From CAZYQW01 sp964649825 (GTDB lineage Bacteria > Planctomycetota > B15-G4 > JADJEK01): a stretch of 64,000 nucleotides of DNA. A program made the translations under genes and the position numbers. The notes below the pieces were generated by a model. That model did not search any database and was not told the DNA's origin. It saw only the letters and a program-made list of their open reading frames with translations. Of the stretch, positions 1-9,246 are shown piece by piece. Positions within the stretch are counted from its first letter, which is position 1. The number at the start of each line of letters is the position of its first letter. The DNA is taken from the NCBI GenBank assembly GCA_964649825.1, contig CAZYQW010000021.1, forward strand, positions 35,720-99,719, read 5' to 3'.

Positions 1-1
1 A

Positions 2-670
2 CAGGTCGCGATCGGGGACGACGGGAAGATCACGATCGAAGTGACGCCGGCCGAGGCGAGCGGCCTCTGGAGCGGTCGGTTCTGCCGGCGCGAATTCGTC
101 CTCTCCGAGGGCGAGACGTCGGACGTGAGGATCGATCTCCTGACGGGGCAGCTTCGCGGTCGAGTCGTCGAGCACGAGACCGGCGCGCCGCTGCCGTTCG
201 TGGAGGTGGACGTCGACCGAATCGAGGGCGACGACGTCTCGATCAACGTCCCGACCGCCAAGGACGGGTCGTTCCGGGTCGATTCGATCCCGGCGGGGGC
301 GTACCGGGTGCGGGTCCGCGAGGACGGCTACGCGCCGGCGGTCGTCTTCCCCGTCGAGGTGCCGCCTCAGGGCGCTCCGCCGCCGGTGGAGATCCGAGTT
401 CGCCCGGCGACCCGGGTCAGCGGAAGGGTCGTGCTCGACGGCTTCGACCTGACGAGGAGGTCGTTCATGCAATTCACGCGGGACGGTTTCCGTGCGACCG
501 TTCGCGTCGAGCGCGACGGAACGTTCGCGACGGACGAGCTGCAACCCGGCGAGTACCACGTGACCCTGACCGCCGCCAACGCCGACGACTGGGCGAGGTT
601 CGCGACGACGGTGAAGGTCCCGCCGGGCGGGTCGGACGACTTCATCATCGAGCTCGCTCGTGTCCAGTGA
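2..670 (+). CDS. Carboxypeptidase regulatory-like domain protein, 5' end cut by the window
   Basis: The frame is open to the left edge, so only the C-terminal 222 or so residues are visible. They contain at least two Ig-like beta-sandwich repeats of the carboxypeptidase regulatory type: a GQLRGRVVEHETGAPLPFV opening, a DGSFRVDSIPAGAYRVRV turn, and a second copy beginning RVSGRVVLDGFDL and ending DELQPGEYHVTL. Such repeats occur in secreted or cell-surface proteins as structural or binding modules, and there is no catalytic motif here. The stop overlaps the upstream region of the next secreted-protein gene, so the two may be cotranscribed. Specific role unknown. Confidence 0.7.
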   Translation, partial: QVAIGDDGKITIEVTPAEASGLWSGRFCRREFVLSEGETSDVRIDLLTGQLRGRVVEHETGAPLPFVEVDVDRIEGDDVSINVPTAKDGSFRVDSIPAGAYRVRVREDGYAPAVVFPVEVPPQGAPPPVEIRVRPATRVSGRVVLDGFDLTRRSFMQFTRDGFRATVRVERDGTFATDELQPGEYHVTLTAANADDWARFATTVKVPPGGSDDFIIELARVQ

Positions 671-692
671 GCTCGTTGCGACGGCCGAACGG

Positions 693-1871
693 ATGAATCG
701 ACTTTCGCTCACGTGCTTGGTGCCGCTCTTCGCGGCCGCGGCGGTCGCCGCGGGACGGGACGGCGAGCCCGCGCTCGAAGCGATCTCTCGTTCGGGACGC
801 GAAGTGCCGCTCGTCGTGCGCCTCGTGCACGCCGAAGAAGAGCTGTTCGTGCCGGGTCGCAAAGCGTTATCCGTGGTCGTGCTGATCGAGAACCCGCACC
901 CCGAGCTCGCGATCGCGCTGCGTTCGGTCGGTTGGAAGCACTTTCTGCCTCGGCTCGACTGGCATCGCAACCTGTACGGCGCGACCCGGGAGGTCCCGGG
1001 AGGGACGTACGCCCATGACCGTCTCGCGCAGCGGCTGACGGACCTGTCGTTCGAGCTCGGGCTGCTGCTGCCGGGCGAGGAGGTCCGCGTCCCGCTGCCG
1101 CTGCACGTGCAGGGTCACGTCGAGCCGGAGCTCGAGGTCGAGTACGTCGTCGTCGGCGACGAGCAGCGGATGTGGCAGCGCGAGATCCTGATCCCGCGGG
1201 AGGAGGGATCGAGCGACGCCGTGTTCGGCAGCCCGACGACGGTGGGTCTCGAGCGGCGCCGCGCCGAGGGCGGCGGGCCGGCGCTCGCGCGGTCGACGAT
1301 GAAAGAGGGGTACCTTCCGCTCGGTCGCGGCAAGATCACCTTCCGCGCGCGGGTGGCGCTCGCACCGGAATCGAAGCGAAGGTCGCGCACCGGCGGTGTC
1401 ACGGTGGACGAGGCGGCGGTTCGCGCCGAGATCGAGCTCGACGATGCGACCCTGGTCTACTTCGACCCGCTCCTGAAGGAGTGGTTCTTCATCGGCGTCG
1501 AGAACCGGCGTTGCGTGCGGATGAGGAGCAGCGGCGGCGGCTGGAGCGCCGCCGAGCTCGCGGTGAGAATGCATCCCTGCGCGCCGACGTTGTTCGGAGC
1601 GGACGGCGAGGGAAGCACGTTCGCGCTCCTCCGCGTCGAGGCGTTCTCGGACGTCGTGTCCGTCGCCGAGCCGTCGTTCCACGACGTCTACTACGACGCG
1701 GGCGCCACGACGCTCTCGCCCGGCGATCTCGTGCGCGTGCTCGACCGCGCGGAACAGCGCGGACTCGACATGGACGTGGTCACGATCGATCCGAACGGAC
1801 TCGGCGTCGAGCGCTATCTGTCGGTCGGCGTCCTGGTCGACGCGAGGGGTCGCCGGACCGAGGAGGATTGA
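693..1871 (+). CDS. Secreted protein of unknown function
   Basis: A 392-residue product. The ATG at 693 is preferred over an in-frame GTG at 660 because it starts directly with a good signal peptide (MNRLSLTCLVPLFAAAAVAAG). The mature part is rich in beta-strand-like, acidic segments and has no catalytic motif I recognise. It lies 22 nt downstream of the previous gene and 123 nt upstream of the radical SAM gene, on the same strand, so it could belong to the same unit. Whether it is a substrate of that enzyme cannot be judged from the sequence. Confidence 0.6.
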   Translation: MNRLSLTCLVPLFAAAAVAAGRDGEPALEAISRSGREVPLVVRLVHAEEELFVPGRKALSVVVLIENPHPELAIALRSVGWKHFLPRLDWHRNLYGATREVPGGTYAHDRLAQRLTDLSFELGLLLPGEEVRVPLPLHVQGHVEPELEVEYVVVGDEQRMWQREILIPREEGSSDAVFGSPTTVGLERRRAEGGGPALARSTMKEGYLPLGRGKITFRARVALAPESKRRSRTGGVTVDEAAVRAEIELDDATLVYFDPLLKEWFFIGVENRRCVRMRSSGGGWSAAELAVRMHPCAPTLFGADGEGSTFALLRVEAFSDVVSVAEPSFHDVYYDAGATTLSPGDLVRVLDRAEQRGLDMDVVTIDPNGLGVERYLSVGVLVDARGRRTEED

Positions 1872-1994
1872 GGGACCGGCTCGAATTCGGTCGAAAAGTC
1901 GGGAACGAAATCCAACCCGCTCGGGTCCAACCCCGGTACTCGTGACGTGCGTCCGCAGCGGACACCGTCGCCTCCAATTGTCTCTCGGAGACAC

Positions 1995-3131
1995 ATGCAG
2001 CTCGTCCTCCAGCTCACGCGCGACTGCAACTTCGCCTGCCGCTACTGCTACCAGTCGCACCGTCCCGGACGAGGAATGCCCCCGGAGGTCGCGACGCGCG
2101 CCGTGGAGTTCCTCCTCGAGCAGGGGCACTCGCGCGTGGCCGTCACGTACTTCGGCGGCGAGCCGCTCCTCGAGCGCGCGGTGATCGAGACGACACTGCC
2201 GCGGATCATCGAGCTCGGCCGCCGTCGCGGGGCACTGGTCTCGGCGAAGGTCTCGACGAACGGAGCGCTTCTGGATGAGGAGCTCTGCGCGTTCGCGCGG
2301 CGCCACCTCCTGTTCATTTCGTTGTCCGCGGACGGATCGCCGCGCGTCCAGGACGAGGGCCGACCCGCGCGCGACGGCGGGTCGACGTCGCGGCGAGTCG
2401 AGGATGCTCTCGACGCGCTTCGCCGCACCAGGACGCCGTTTTGCACCTACTCGGTCGTGACGCCGGCCAACGCGGCGGGGCTCTCGCGCTCGATCGACTG
2501 GCTGTACGAGCACGGAAGCCGGATCCTGATCACGTCGCTCGACTTCGGGGCGGACTGGACCGACCATGCGCTCGACGTACTCGCGCGCGAGTACCGGGCG
2601 CTGGCTCGTCGCTACGTGCGCTGGACGAAGGCGGGCGTCGACTTCCATCTCTCGCCGTTCGACGCGAAGATCAGCGCGCACACGCACGGCGAGGCGGCGC
2701 GGAGCGGAGCGTGCGCGGCCGGTGTCCGGCAGATCGCGGTCGACCCCGAGGGCTACGTCTATCCGTGCGTCGAGTTCCTCGAGTCCGCGGAGTTCCGCAT
2801 CGGCCACATCGATCGAGGTCTCGACCGCGAGGCGGCGCGCGAAGTACGTGCGCGGGCCGGCGGGAAACGTCCCGACGAGTGCTCGGGCTGCGGGATCAAG
2901 TCGCGCTGCGCCTCGTCGTGCGCGTGTCTGAACTACCGCGTCACCGGACGCATGCGGGAGGTCGACGCGTTGCTGTGCGCGCACGAGAAGATCGTGACCC
3001 TCGCCGCCGACCGGATCGGGGCTCATCTCTGGAGGAAGAAGTCGCGCCCGTTCCTGGACCGTCAGTACAACCCGTACCACCACGCGCTCTTCGCCGTGGA
3101 GTCGATGCTCGCGGAGGGATCGAACGGATGA
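1995..3131 (+). CDS. Radical SAM/SPASM-domain enzyme
   Basis: A 378-residue product from the ATG at 1995, which has a GGAG six bases upstream and begins MQLVLQLTRDCNFACRYC. A GTG at 1947 would add an arginine-rich leader and is less likely. The radical SAM cluster is C11-x3-C15-x2-C18, followed by the SAM-binding FGGEPLL. The C-terminal region matches the SPASM pattern exactly: C240-x12-G-x4-C258, gap, C296-x2-C299-x5-C305-x3-C309, gap, C328. This predicts one radical SAM 4Fe-4S cluster and two auxiliary clusters. Family members mature sulfatases or modify peptides, so peptide or protein modification is likely but the substrate is unknown. The stop overlaps the next start by 4 nt (ATGA), pointing to a dedicated partner. 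Confidence 0.88.
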   Translation: MQLVLQLTRDCNFACRYCYQSHRPGRGMPPEVATRAVEFLLEQGHSRVAVTYFGGEPLLERAVIETTLPRIIELGRRRGALVSAKVSTNGALLDEELCAFARRHLLFISLSADGSPRVQDEGRPARDGGSTSRRVEDALDALRRTRTPFCTYSVVTPANAAGLSRSIDWLYEHGSRILITSLDFGADWTDHALDVLAREYRALARRYVRWTKAGVDFHLSPFDAKISAHTHGEAARSGACAAGVRQIAVDPEGYVYPCVEFLESAEFRIGHIDRGLDREAAREVRARAGGKRPDECSGCGIKSRCASSCACLNYRVTGRMREVDALLCAHEKIVTLAADRIGAHLWRKKSRPFLDRQYNPYHHALFAVESMLAEGSNG

Positions 3132-4420
3132 AGCTTCGTCGCCACCACACCCGGCTCGTCATCCGTCCCGTCGCGGCGAGCTACCGCCCCGCGTATCCGC
3201 GGTCGATCACGGATTCGGAGTTTCGCGAGCTGATCGAGCCGCGGCTGCGCTTCCGTCTCGAGCGCTCGGCGGCGCCCGCGATGGCCGTTCTCTTGACCGC
3301 CGCGTGCGCGCGAGACGTCGTCATGATCGCGCCGGCCGTCGTCGGGCCCGAGCGGCCCGCGGCGCCCGACGATCTGGAGGCGCGGGTCCTGACGCTGATC
3401 CGCGAGCTTCGTTCCGAGGAGCATTGGGCCGCGTGGTTCCGCGATACGACGTTCGCGAGGCGATCGGTCGCTCGCCCGGACGAGACGCGGGATCCGACGG
3501 TCGTTCCCCACGTGCCGATCTCCTTCGGCAACTCGTACACGGGCGTGTTCGACGTCGAGCGGGCGCGGCGTCTGGCGATGGACGTGTTCCGTGCGTACGG
3601 GCTCGAGCCAAGCGAGAACCACGCGATCGACATCGAAGGAGCGAGGGCGACGGTCGACGGCTACGACGATCGCTTCGGGCTGGGCTTCGAGCTGCGTGGC
3701 CCGGCCCCGGGCTCGACGGCGGACCCGATGTCGCGCGGTTCGCGGCGGCCGGCCGAGAGCGCCGACGAGTACCTCGACGATGAGGAGAAGGCGCGCGTCC
3801 GTGCCGCTGGATTCCAGGTCCACGTCCAGGATCCCCTGGGGCGTTTCGATGGCGACGACTTCACGCCCACCCTGACGTACCTCGCCGCCCTCGTCGACTT
3901 CCTGAACGCGTACACCGACGGTCCCGACCTCGACCTCTCGGCGATCCTATGGGCCGAGAAGCAGCGGCTCTATCTGCCGCAGTCGTGGCGCGACACGTCG
4001 GGAACGTTCGACGTGAACGAGCACCGCCACGTCGTCACGCGGAGCTTCGACGCGCCGACGACGGTGACCTTGGAATTCAACGGCGACGGCGCGGGAGCGG
4101 TGACGCGGTGGGAGTCAGGCGTCGTGCGGCGGGCTCCGCTCGTCTGGACGCGGATCGCCGGACCTCTCGCCACTCGCGGCGTTCCGACCGTGATCTCGTT
4201 CAACGTGACCCGAACCGGAGGGAGCGTCGCGAGCGAACCGCTCCGCCGGCTCGTGCAGGAGAACGACCGCGGCGCTTCGATTCGCCTCGAGACCCGCGCG
4301 GCCGAGATCTTTCCTCCGTCGACCTTCGACGCGGCCGCGCCGTTCTCGATCGAGGTCGACGTCGAGGCCGGCACGTTCGAGTTCGAGAGCTTCCTCATGA
4401 TCGGCGCGCCGAGCCGCTGA
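3128..4420 (+). CDS. Unknown protein translationally coupled to the radical SAM enzyme
   Basis: A 430-residue product whose ATG overlaps the radical SAM stop (ATGA), so the two are almost certainly made together. It starts MKLRRHHTRLVIRPVAAS, has one moderately hydrophobic stretch around residues 50-75 containing AMAVLLTAACARDVVM, and is otherwise acidic and soluble-looking. The region around residues 270-310 (aromatic-rich, ending RLYLPQSWRDTSGTFDVNE) and the C-terminal beta-rich part resemble nothing I recognise. There is no clear signal peptide and no repeated core peptide. It could be a substrate, a scaffold or a second enzyme of a modification pathway. Confidence 0.6.
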   Translation: MKLRRHHTRLVIRPVAASYRPAYPRSITDSEFRELIEPRLRFRLERSAAPAMAVLLTAACARDVVMIAPAVVGPERPAAPDDLEARVLTLIRELRSEEHWAAWFRDTTFARRSVARPDETRDPTVVPHVPISFGNSYTGVFDVERARRLAMDVFRAYGLEPSENHAIDIEGARATVDGYDDRFGLGFELRGPAPGSTADPMSRGSRRPAESADEYLDDEEKARVRAAGFQVHVQDPLGRFDGDDFTPTLTYLAALVDFLNAYTDGPDLDLSAILWAEKQRLYLPQSWRDTSGTFDVNEHRHVVTRSFDAPTTVTLEFNGDGAGAVTRWESGVVRRAPLVWTRIAGPLATRGVPTVISFNVTRTGGSVASEPLRRLVQENDRGASIRLETRAAEIFPPSTFDAAAPFSIEVDVEAGTFEFESFLMIGAPSR

Positions 4421-4457
4421 GCGCGTCGTTCCTTTCGGGTCGCTCGCCACGGACCTG

Positions 4458-4507
4458 AACTCGACGCGGCGGGTCCGGCCGGGCAGAGAACAGGACGAGT
4501 TTTTTTT
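4458..4507 (+). terminator. Possible intrinsic terminator after the radical SAM pair
   Basis: Inverted halves AACTCG (4458-4463) and CGAGTT (4496-4501) flank a long GC-rich loop and run into eight consecutive T residues (4500-4507). T-runs of this length are otherwise rare in this window. The stem is short, so this is a moderate call. The rest of 4421-4655 shows no gene. Confidence 0.4.
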
Positions 4508-4655
4508 GGGGAATCCGCCCCCGCGCGAGCCGCGGCCGTCGCATTGTCTTGCGTCGACGCGTCCGTCGATCGGGTTTGTCCAGCAGGCGGGTGAGCGCGC
4601 TGTCCACGGCTAGGCTTCGGCGCCGCTCGTCGAGCGAAGAGAATTGGAGGATTCC

Positions 4656-6215
4656 ATGCGCAAGCTCGCTCTCGCGATGGCGATGGCGGCGTTGTCTGCG
4701 ACCGTGGCCCAGGGTCAGTCGTACCCGCTCGGCAAGGGGACCGACGGGACCGGAGGCTTCGTTCCGTTCCACTCGGCCAACGGGCCGTGGCTCGGCAACG
4801 TCAACTTCCGTCTGAAGGTCGACCGGGCGTACGGTGGTTCCGTCGCGTTTCTCCTGCTGTCGTCGCAGGGAGCTCAACTGGCGTTCGCGGGCGGCATCCT
4901 CTACACCGACCTCGCGCCGCCGAATCCGATCCTCTTCCTCCCGATTCCTCTCAGTGGTCCGGCGGGCGTGCCAGGTGCGGGCTCCGGCGCCCTGGCGCTG
5001 CCGCTCCCGCAGATCCCGACGCTCATCGGGTTCACCGTCTTCACGCAGATGGTCATCGACGAGACGTTCGGCGGTGGACCGAAGCTGGTCCTCTCGAACG
5101 CGTTGATCCACGACTTCATCGACGTCCCGGAGCTGTTCGTCGGCACGTCGATCCTGAACAACGACCCCTACCACTTCATCAATCCCGCCAACGGAGCGAT
5201 CCTCGAGACGGGACAGTCGGTCGAGACCGACAACTGTCAGGGCGCCCTCTACACGCACGGCGGCGCGAACCTCTTCGTCGCGTCGTCGATCCAGGACACG
5301 ATCGGTCACGCGGCCAACCCGGGGGTCCACCCGGTCTCCTTCAACACGATCTACAACGCGACCAGCGGCTGCTACGGGCTGGGTTACAACCGCCTCTTCG
5401 ACCTGGTCTGGACGTTGACCGACCCGGGAACGACGGGGCAGATCGAGCTGGTTGCGATCAACGGGAATCCGATGACCGGGTCGTTCGGTTCGCTCGCGCA
5501 CACCACGAACGGGCTCGCCGGAGGAATCACGTTCATCGAGCCGTGGGGCATGTCGCCGGGTGGCCGCCACGCGGCAGTGACGAGCTTCATCCCGATCCAG
5601 CTCTTCCTCGTCGACACGAATCCGCAGAGCCAGACGTTCCGGCAGGTGATCTTCACCGGCCCGGCTCCGTCGAGCGGAGCGTTCGCGCTCGCCAACGAGG
5701 TCCGGATCACCCCCGACGACGAGTGGGTGCTGATGCTGATCACGGACATCGACGCGAACGGCGGCCAGATCGCGCGCTTCCACATCCCGACCTTGACGTG
5801 GTACGACCACAATCCGTCGATGCCGGGCATCCAGCACCTCGGCAACCTCGCCTCTCCCGCGGTGAACTTCCTGAAGTCGCCGAGCGTACTGGAGGTGTCG
5901 AGCGACGCGTCGTTCGCGATCGTCGGCGGGTGGGAGGGCTGCGGTTGGCTGGGGCGGCTCGACTTCGACGTCACCGACCCGAGCGCGTGGAACTTCACGC
6001 CGTGGTCGGTCCCGAACGTCCCGCACGCGCGCGGGGCGCTCTCGAACGACGACAGCACGGTCGCGATCACGTCTTGGGCCGCGTCGAGCTGCTCGGGAAG
6101 CCCGACGGTGCGGTTCTTCGACACGACGGCCGGCGCGCACCTTCTGTCCACGACCCTGCCGTTGAACAGCAACAGCGCGGTCAACCAGAACCTCTACACG
6201 GTCGAGTGGCGCTGA
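4656..6215 (+). CDS. Secreted beta-propeller-like protein of unknown function
   Basis: A 519-residue product. The ATG at 4656 has a strong GGAGG five bases upstream and starts a signal peptide (MRKLALAMAMAALSATVAQG). The mature protein is rich in Gly, Asn, Asp and Thr. Its second half has repeated segments of the kind found in propeller proteins (for example VRITPDDEWVLMLITDIDANG and SVLEVSSDASFAIVGGW), with paired cysteines late in the chain that may form disulfides. No enzymatic motif is visible. It is probably extracytoplasmic. It is convergent with trmJ on the other strand. Confidence 0.6.
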   Translation: MRKLALAMAMAALSATVAQGQSYPLGKGTDGTGGFVPFHSANGPWLGNVNFRLKVDRAYGGSVAFLLLSSQGAQLAFAGGILYTDLAPPNPILFLPIPLSGPAGVPGAGSGALALPLPQIPTLIGFTVFTQMVIDETFGGGPKLVLSNALIHDFIDVPELFVGTSILNNDPYHFINPANGAILETGQSVETDNCQGALYTHGGANLFVASSIQDTIGHAANPGVHPVSFNTIYNATSGCYGLGYNRLFDLVWTLTDPGTTGQIELVAINGNPMTGSFGSLAHTTNGLAGGITFIEPWGMSPGGRHAAVTSFIPIQLFLVDTNPQSQTFRQVIFTGPAPSSGAFALANEVRITPDDEWVLMLITDIDANGGQIARFHIPTLTWYDHNPSMPGIQHLGNLASPAVNFLKSPSVLEVSSDASFAIVGGWEGCGWLGRLDFDVTDPSAWNFTPWSVPNVPHARGALSNDDSTVAITSWAASSCSGSPTVRFFDTTAGAHLLSTTLPLNSNSAVNQNLYTVEWR

Positions 6216-6293
6216 ACGAGAAGACGGTCGTCTCCCCGGACGATTCGAGCTCGATCGAACCCGAGAACGAGAGGGTCGCGGCGCGACGACGCG

Positions 6294-7085
6294 TCAGCGG
6301 CCCTCTTCGTCGCGGGCCGCGGCGCGATCGGCGAGCCGGTCGATCCGCTTCAGCACGCCGAGGATCATCGCGTGGTCCGCCTGATCGATCGCGGCGCGGT
6401 CGATCAGGCGCTCTCCGCGCGTCACGATCCGTTCGAGGAGGCCCTGGTCCTTGTGTTCGCGGTAGCCGAGCGTGACGAGCAGGGCACGGATCCGGTCGCT
6501 CAGGTGGCGCCGATCGCCGGCCGTCGTCGGCGTGCCGTCGTAGCCGCTCTCGAACGTCGGACGTCTCGTTCCCGATCCCGCCGCGCGCAGGATATAGGCG
6601 GCGAGCAGGACCGCCTGCGAGAGGTTGTAGACCTGACGTTCCCGCGCGGCGGAGATGCTGACGAGGAACGCGCTGGGCGCCATCTCCTCACGCGTGAGGC
6701 CGCGGTCCTCGCGTCCGAACAGGAGCGCGACGCGGCCGCGGTCGGCCTCGGCGAGGATGCGAGGCGCCGCCTCCTCGAGGGTGAGGACGTCGCGCGTGTC
6801 GCGCCGGCCGCGGGCGGTGAACGCGCAGACGAGCGTCGCGTCGGCGATCGCGTCGTCCATACGTTCGTACCGGCGGGCGCGGTTCAGGACGTCCAGCGAC
6901 TTCCACGCCATCGCCCGCGCGTCGCCGGAAAGATCGGGCGGACGGACGAGACGCAGGTCGGAGAACCCGTTGTTTTTCAGCGCACGCGCGCTCGCTCCGA
7001 CGTTCCCTTCGTAGCGCGGCTCGACCAGGACGAAGGCGACCCCCGGCCTTCCCGGCGTTCGGCGGACGGTGTCGCTCTTGGTCAC
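6294..7085 (-). CDS. trmJ: tRNA (cytidine/uridine-2'-O)-methyltransferase TrmJ-like, SPOUT family
   Basis: A 263-residue SPOUT-class RNA 2'-O-methyltransferase. The chosen GTG at 7085 has GAGAGG upstream, and the longer reading to 7187 adds a non-conserved leader. Family features are an N-terminal VEPRYEGNVGASARALKNNG segment, the SAM-knot motifs LLFGREDRGLT and VYNLSQAVLLAAYIL, and a charged helical C-terminal tail. TrmJ methylates position 32 in the anticodon loop of tRNAs. It is a monocistronic-looking gene convergent with the upstream secreted-protein gene and divergent from the FG-GAP gene. Related TrmH-type enzymes acting on rRNA are an alternative, but the length and C-terminal extension fit TrmJ. 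Confidence 0.85.
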   Translation of the reverse strand: MTKSDTVRRTPGRPGVAFVLVEPRYEGNVGASARALKNNGFSDLRLVRPPDLSGDARAMAWKSLDVLNRARRYERMDDAIADATLVCAFTARGRRDTRDVLTLEEAAPRILAEADRGRVALLFGREDRGLTREEMAPSAFLVSISAARERQVYNLSQAVLLAAYILRAAGSGTRRPTFESGYDGTPTTAGDRRHLSDRIRALLVTLGYREHKDQGLLERIVTRGERLIDRAAIDQADHAMILGVLKRIDRLADRAAARDEEGR

Positions 7086-7251
7086 GGCAACCTCTCGGAT
7101 TCGGGGTCGGTACGCCAGTCTCGCGGTCGCGTCGTCGCGATCAAGGGGCGACAGGACGAACCGTGACCCGTGGACATGGGGCCGCATGTATCATGTCGCG
7201 GCTGCCGCGCGCGTGATCACCATCGCGCGAACCGTCACGGAGATCCACCAC

Positions 7252-8964
7252 ATGCGTATGACACGCCGTCCGCTCGGGCTCGCCGCCGTCCTGCTGTTCG
7301 CCGGGGGCGCTGGCGCTCAGAGCGTCCTCTTCACCGTCCACGGCGACAACGCATCCGACACGGCCGGGCAGTCGGTCGACGTCGTCGGCGACGTGAACGG
7401 CGATGGGTTCGACGACGTGATGGTCGGGGCCTGGCGCGATGACAACACGGGCGCGGACGCCGGGAGCGTGCGCGTGGTGTCGGGGAAGACGGGCGCCACC
7501 CTTTTCGTGATCAACGGCGACGTCGCGGGCGACCACATGGGTTTCGGGTCGAGCGGGGCGGGCGACGTGAACGGCGACGGGTTCGCCGACGTCTGCGCCG
7601 CGGCCGACGAGGCGAACGTGGGCGGGATGAGCAACATCGGGAGCGCCAAGATCGTCTCCGGTCAGACCGGGAACGTGCTCTTCACGGTGACGGGAACCAA
7701 CGCGGCCGACCTGTTCGGCTGGTCGTCCGCCGCGGCGGGCGACGTGAATGGTGACGGGTTCGGCGACGTGATCATCGGGGCTCTGAACGACGACACGACG
7801 GGGCTCACGAACTGCGGCTCGGCGACCGTGATCTCCGGGCAGGGCGGCGTCCTCTTCACGTTCTTCGGCGGCGCGGCGAGCGACAACCTGGGCGACTCGG
7901 TCGGCGCGGCGGGGGACACGAACGGCGACGGATTCCTCGACTTGATCGCGGGCGCGCCGAACGCGGATCCGAACGGAAGCGCGTCCGGCCGCGCCACGGT
8001 CTTCTCCGGCAAGGACGGCTCGATCCTGCGGCAGATCGATGGCGATTCGGCCGGCGACCGCCTTGGCGACTCGGTCGACGGGGCGGGCGACGTCGACCTG
8101 GACGGGTTCGCCGACCTGGTCGCCGGCGCGCCGATGGACGACCCGGCGGGCGGGAGCAACGCGGGGACGGCTCGCGTCGTGTCGGGACGGACGGGAGCGA
8201 TTCTCTTCACCTTCGGCGGCGACTCGGCGGGCGACCAGTTCGGCGGGGGAGTGCGGATCGCGGACGACGTCAACCTCGACGGCTACGCCGACGTGGTGGT
8301 GGGGGCGCGGGCCGACGACAACACGGCGAGCGGGGCCGGCAGCGTCCGGATTTTCTCGGGTCGCGACGGCGTCGCGCTCTACACGTTCGACGGCGATTCG
8401 GCCGGCGACGCGCTCGGCGTCTCGGTCGGCGCGGGCGGCGACCTGAACGGCGACGGCTTCCCCGACGTGATCGCCGGCGCGACCGGCGACGACAACGGCG
8501 GCACCGGGGCCGGCAGCGCGCGCGCCTGGTCCCTCGTCCCCGCCGGGGTGACGTCGTTCGGCGTCGGCACGCCGGGGTGCGACGGTGCGCAGTCGTTGAC
8601 CGGCGTCGGCGTCCCGAGCGTCGGCAACGCGAACTTCGAGCTGGTCGGCTATCCGGGCCCGGCGAATCAGCCCGGCTACCTCGTCGTGACCGACGCGGCC
8701 GATGGTCCCGGCTCCGATCCGCTTGGCGTCGGAGCGATCTTCCACCTCGCGCTTCCCCCGGCCGCGAGCTTCTTCGTCGTCCTCCCGTCGACCCACGACG
8801 CGAACGGTTCGTACCGCGCCCCCGTGCCGATCCCGAACGTCCCCGCGTTCGCGAGCTTCATCGCCTACTTCCAGCACTTCTCGATCTGGCCGCAGCCGTG
8901 CGTGGGTCTTGGTGCGTTCAACCTGAGCTCATCGGCCGGAGCGAGGGTGACGATCCAGCCGTAA
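7252..8964 (+). CDS. Secreted seven-repeat FG-GAP beta-propeller protein
   Basis: A 570-residue product from the ATG at 7252, which begins a signal peptide (MRMTRRPLGLAAVLLFAGGAGAQ). About seven tandem repeats of roughly 60 residues follow. Each has a GDxxGDxxG start and a calcium-loop core of the type DVNGDGFDDVMVGA, as in integrin-alpha FG-GAP repeats, and together they should form a seven-bladed propeller. The last 140 residues form a separate domain beginning FGVGTPGCDG, also seen in altered form at the end of the FG-GAP protein at 59273-60943. It is probably extracellular, in adhesion or as a surface scaffold. The DNA of the repeats is also visibly repetitive. Confidence 0.8.
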   Translation: MRMTRRPLGLAAVLLFAGGAGAQSVLFTVHGDNASDTAGQSVDVVGDVNGDGFDDVMVGAWRDDNTGADAGSVRVVSGKTGATLFVINGDVAGDHMGFGSSGAGDVNGDGFADVCAAADEANVGGMSNIGSAKIVSGQTGNVLFTVTGTNAADLFGWSSAAAGDVNGDGFGDVIIGALNDDTTGLTNCGSATVISGQGGVLFTFFGGAASDNLGDSVGAAGDTNGDGFLDLIAGAPNADPNGSASGRATVFSGKDGSILRQIDGDSAGDRLGDSVDGAGDVDLDGFADLVAGAPMDDPAGGSNAGTARVVSGRTGAILFTFGGDSAGDQFGGGVRIADDVNLDGYADVVVGARADDNTASGAGSVRIFSGRDGVALYTFDGDSAGDALGVSVGAGGDLNGDGFPDVIAGATGDDNGGTGAGSARAWSLVPAGVTSFGVGTPGCDGAQSLTGVGVPSVGNANFELVGYPGPANQPGYLVVTDAADGPGSDPLGVGAIFHLALPPAASFFVVLPSTHDANGSYRAPVPIPNVPAFASFIAYFQHFSIWPQPCVGLGAFNLSSSAGARVTIQP

Positions 8965-9012
8965 GGAGCCGAGCGCGAGCGTTTGGGTCGGTGGTCCTTG
9001 GGTGAGCCGCAC

Positions 9013-9066
9013 GGGGCGGGGAGGACAGCAGGGACCCGGGGGGCGTGGGGAGGGCCGGGGGGGGGG
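9013..9066 (+). other. G-rich tract with many G-runs
   Basis: Within the 282-nt gap between two convergent genes, the plus strand holds a series of runs of three to ten G residues in about 55 nt. It has the potential to form G-quadruplex structures. No coding sequence is seen here, and it may simply be degenerate spacer. Confidence 0.5.
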
Positions 9067-9142
9067 CCTCGCGTTGGGCCGAGGATGGGTGATGGGGTAA
9101 CGGGACTTGCTCTGAGGAAGGGGGAGGAACTTGATGCGCTAA

Positions 9143-9221
9143 TTCGACGGTGGTGGTGGGTCGAGCCCGCGCCGCGTGGTCGCGGCCACGCGGCGCGGGC
9201 GTCGCCAGGGTCACCGTCGAA
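9143..9221. terminator. Bidirectional terminator-like hairpin between convergent genes
   Basis: A perfect 15-bp inverted repeat (9165-9179 with 9186-9200, 6-nt loop) is nested inside an outer perfect 10-bp pair (TTCGACGGTG at 9143-9152 with CACCGTCGAA at 9212-9221). It lies between the 3' end of the FG-GAP gene and the 3' end of phoU. It lacks a long T-run, so it may act as a barrier or mRNA 3'-end stabiliser for both transcripts. Confidence 0.6.
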
Positions 9222-9246
9222 GTGGCGCGACCCCCGACATCCTGGG

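Noticed and set aside
867..3083. Long open frame on the minus strand (738 codons) opposite the secreted protein and radical SAM genes
   Set aside because: Its translation is arginine-rich and low in complexity, the usual shadow of a GC-rich coding strand. The plus-strand genes carry clear motifs.
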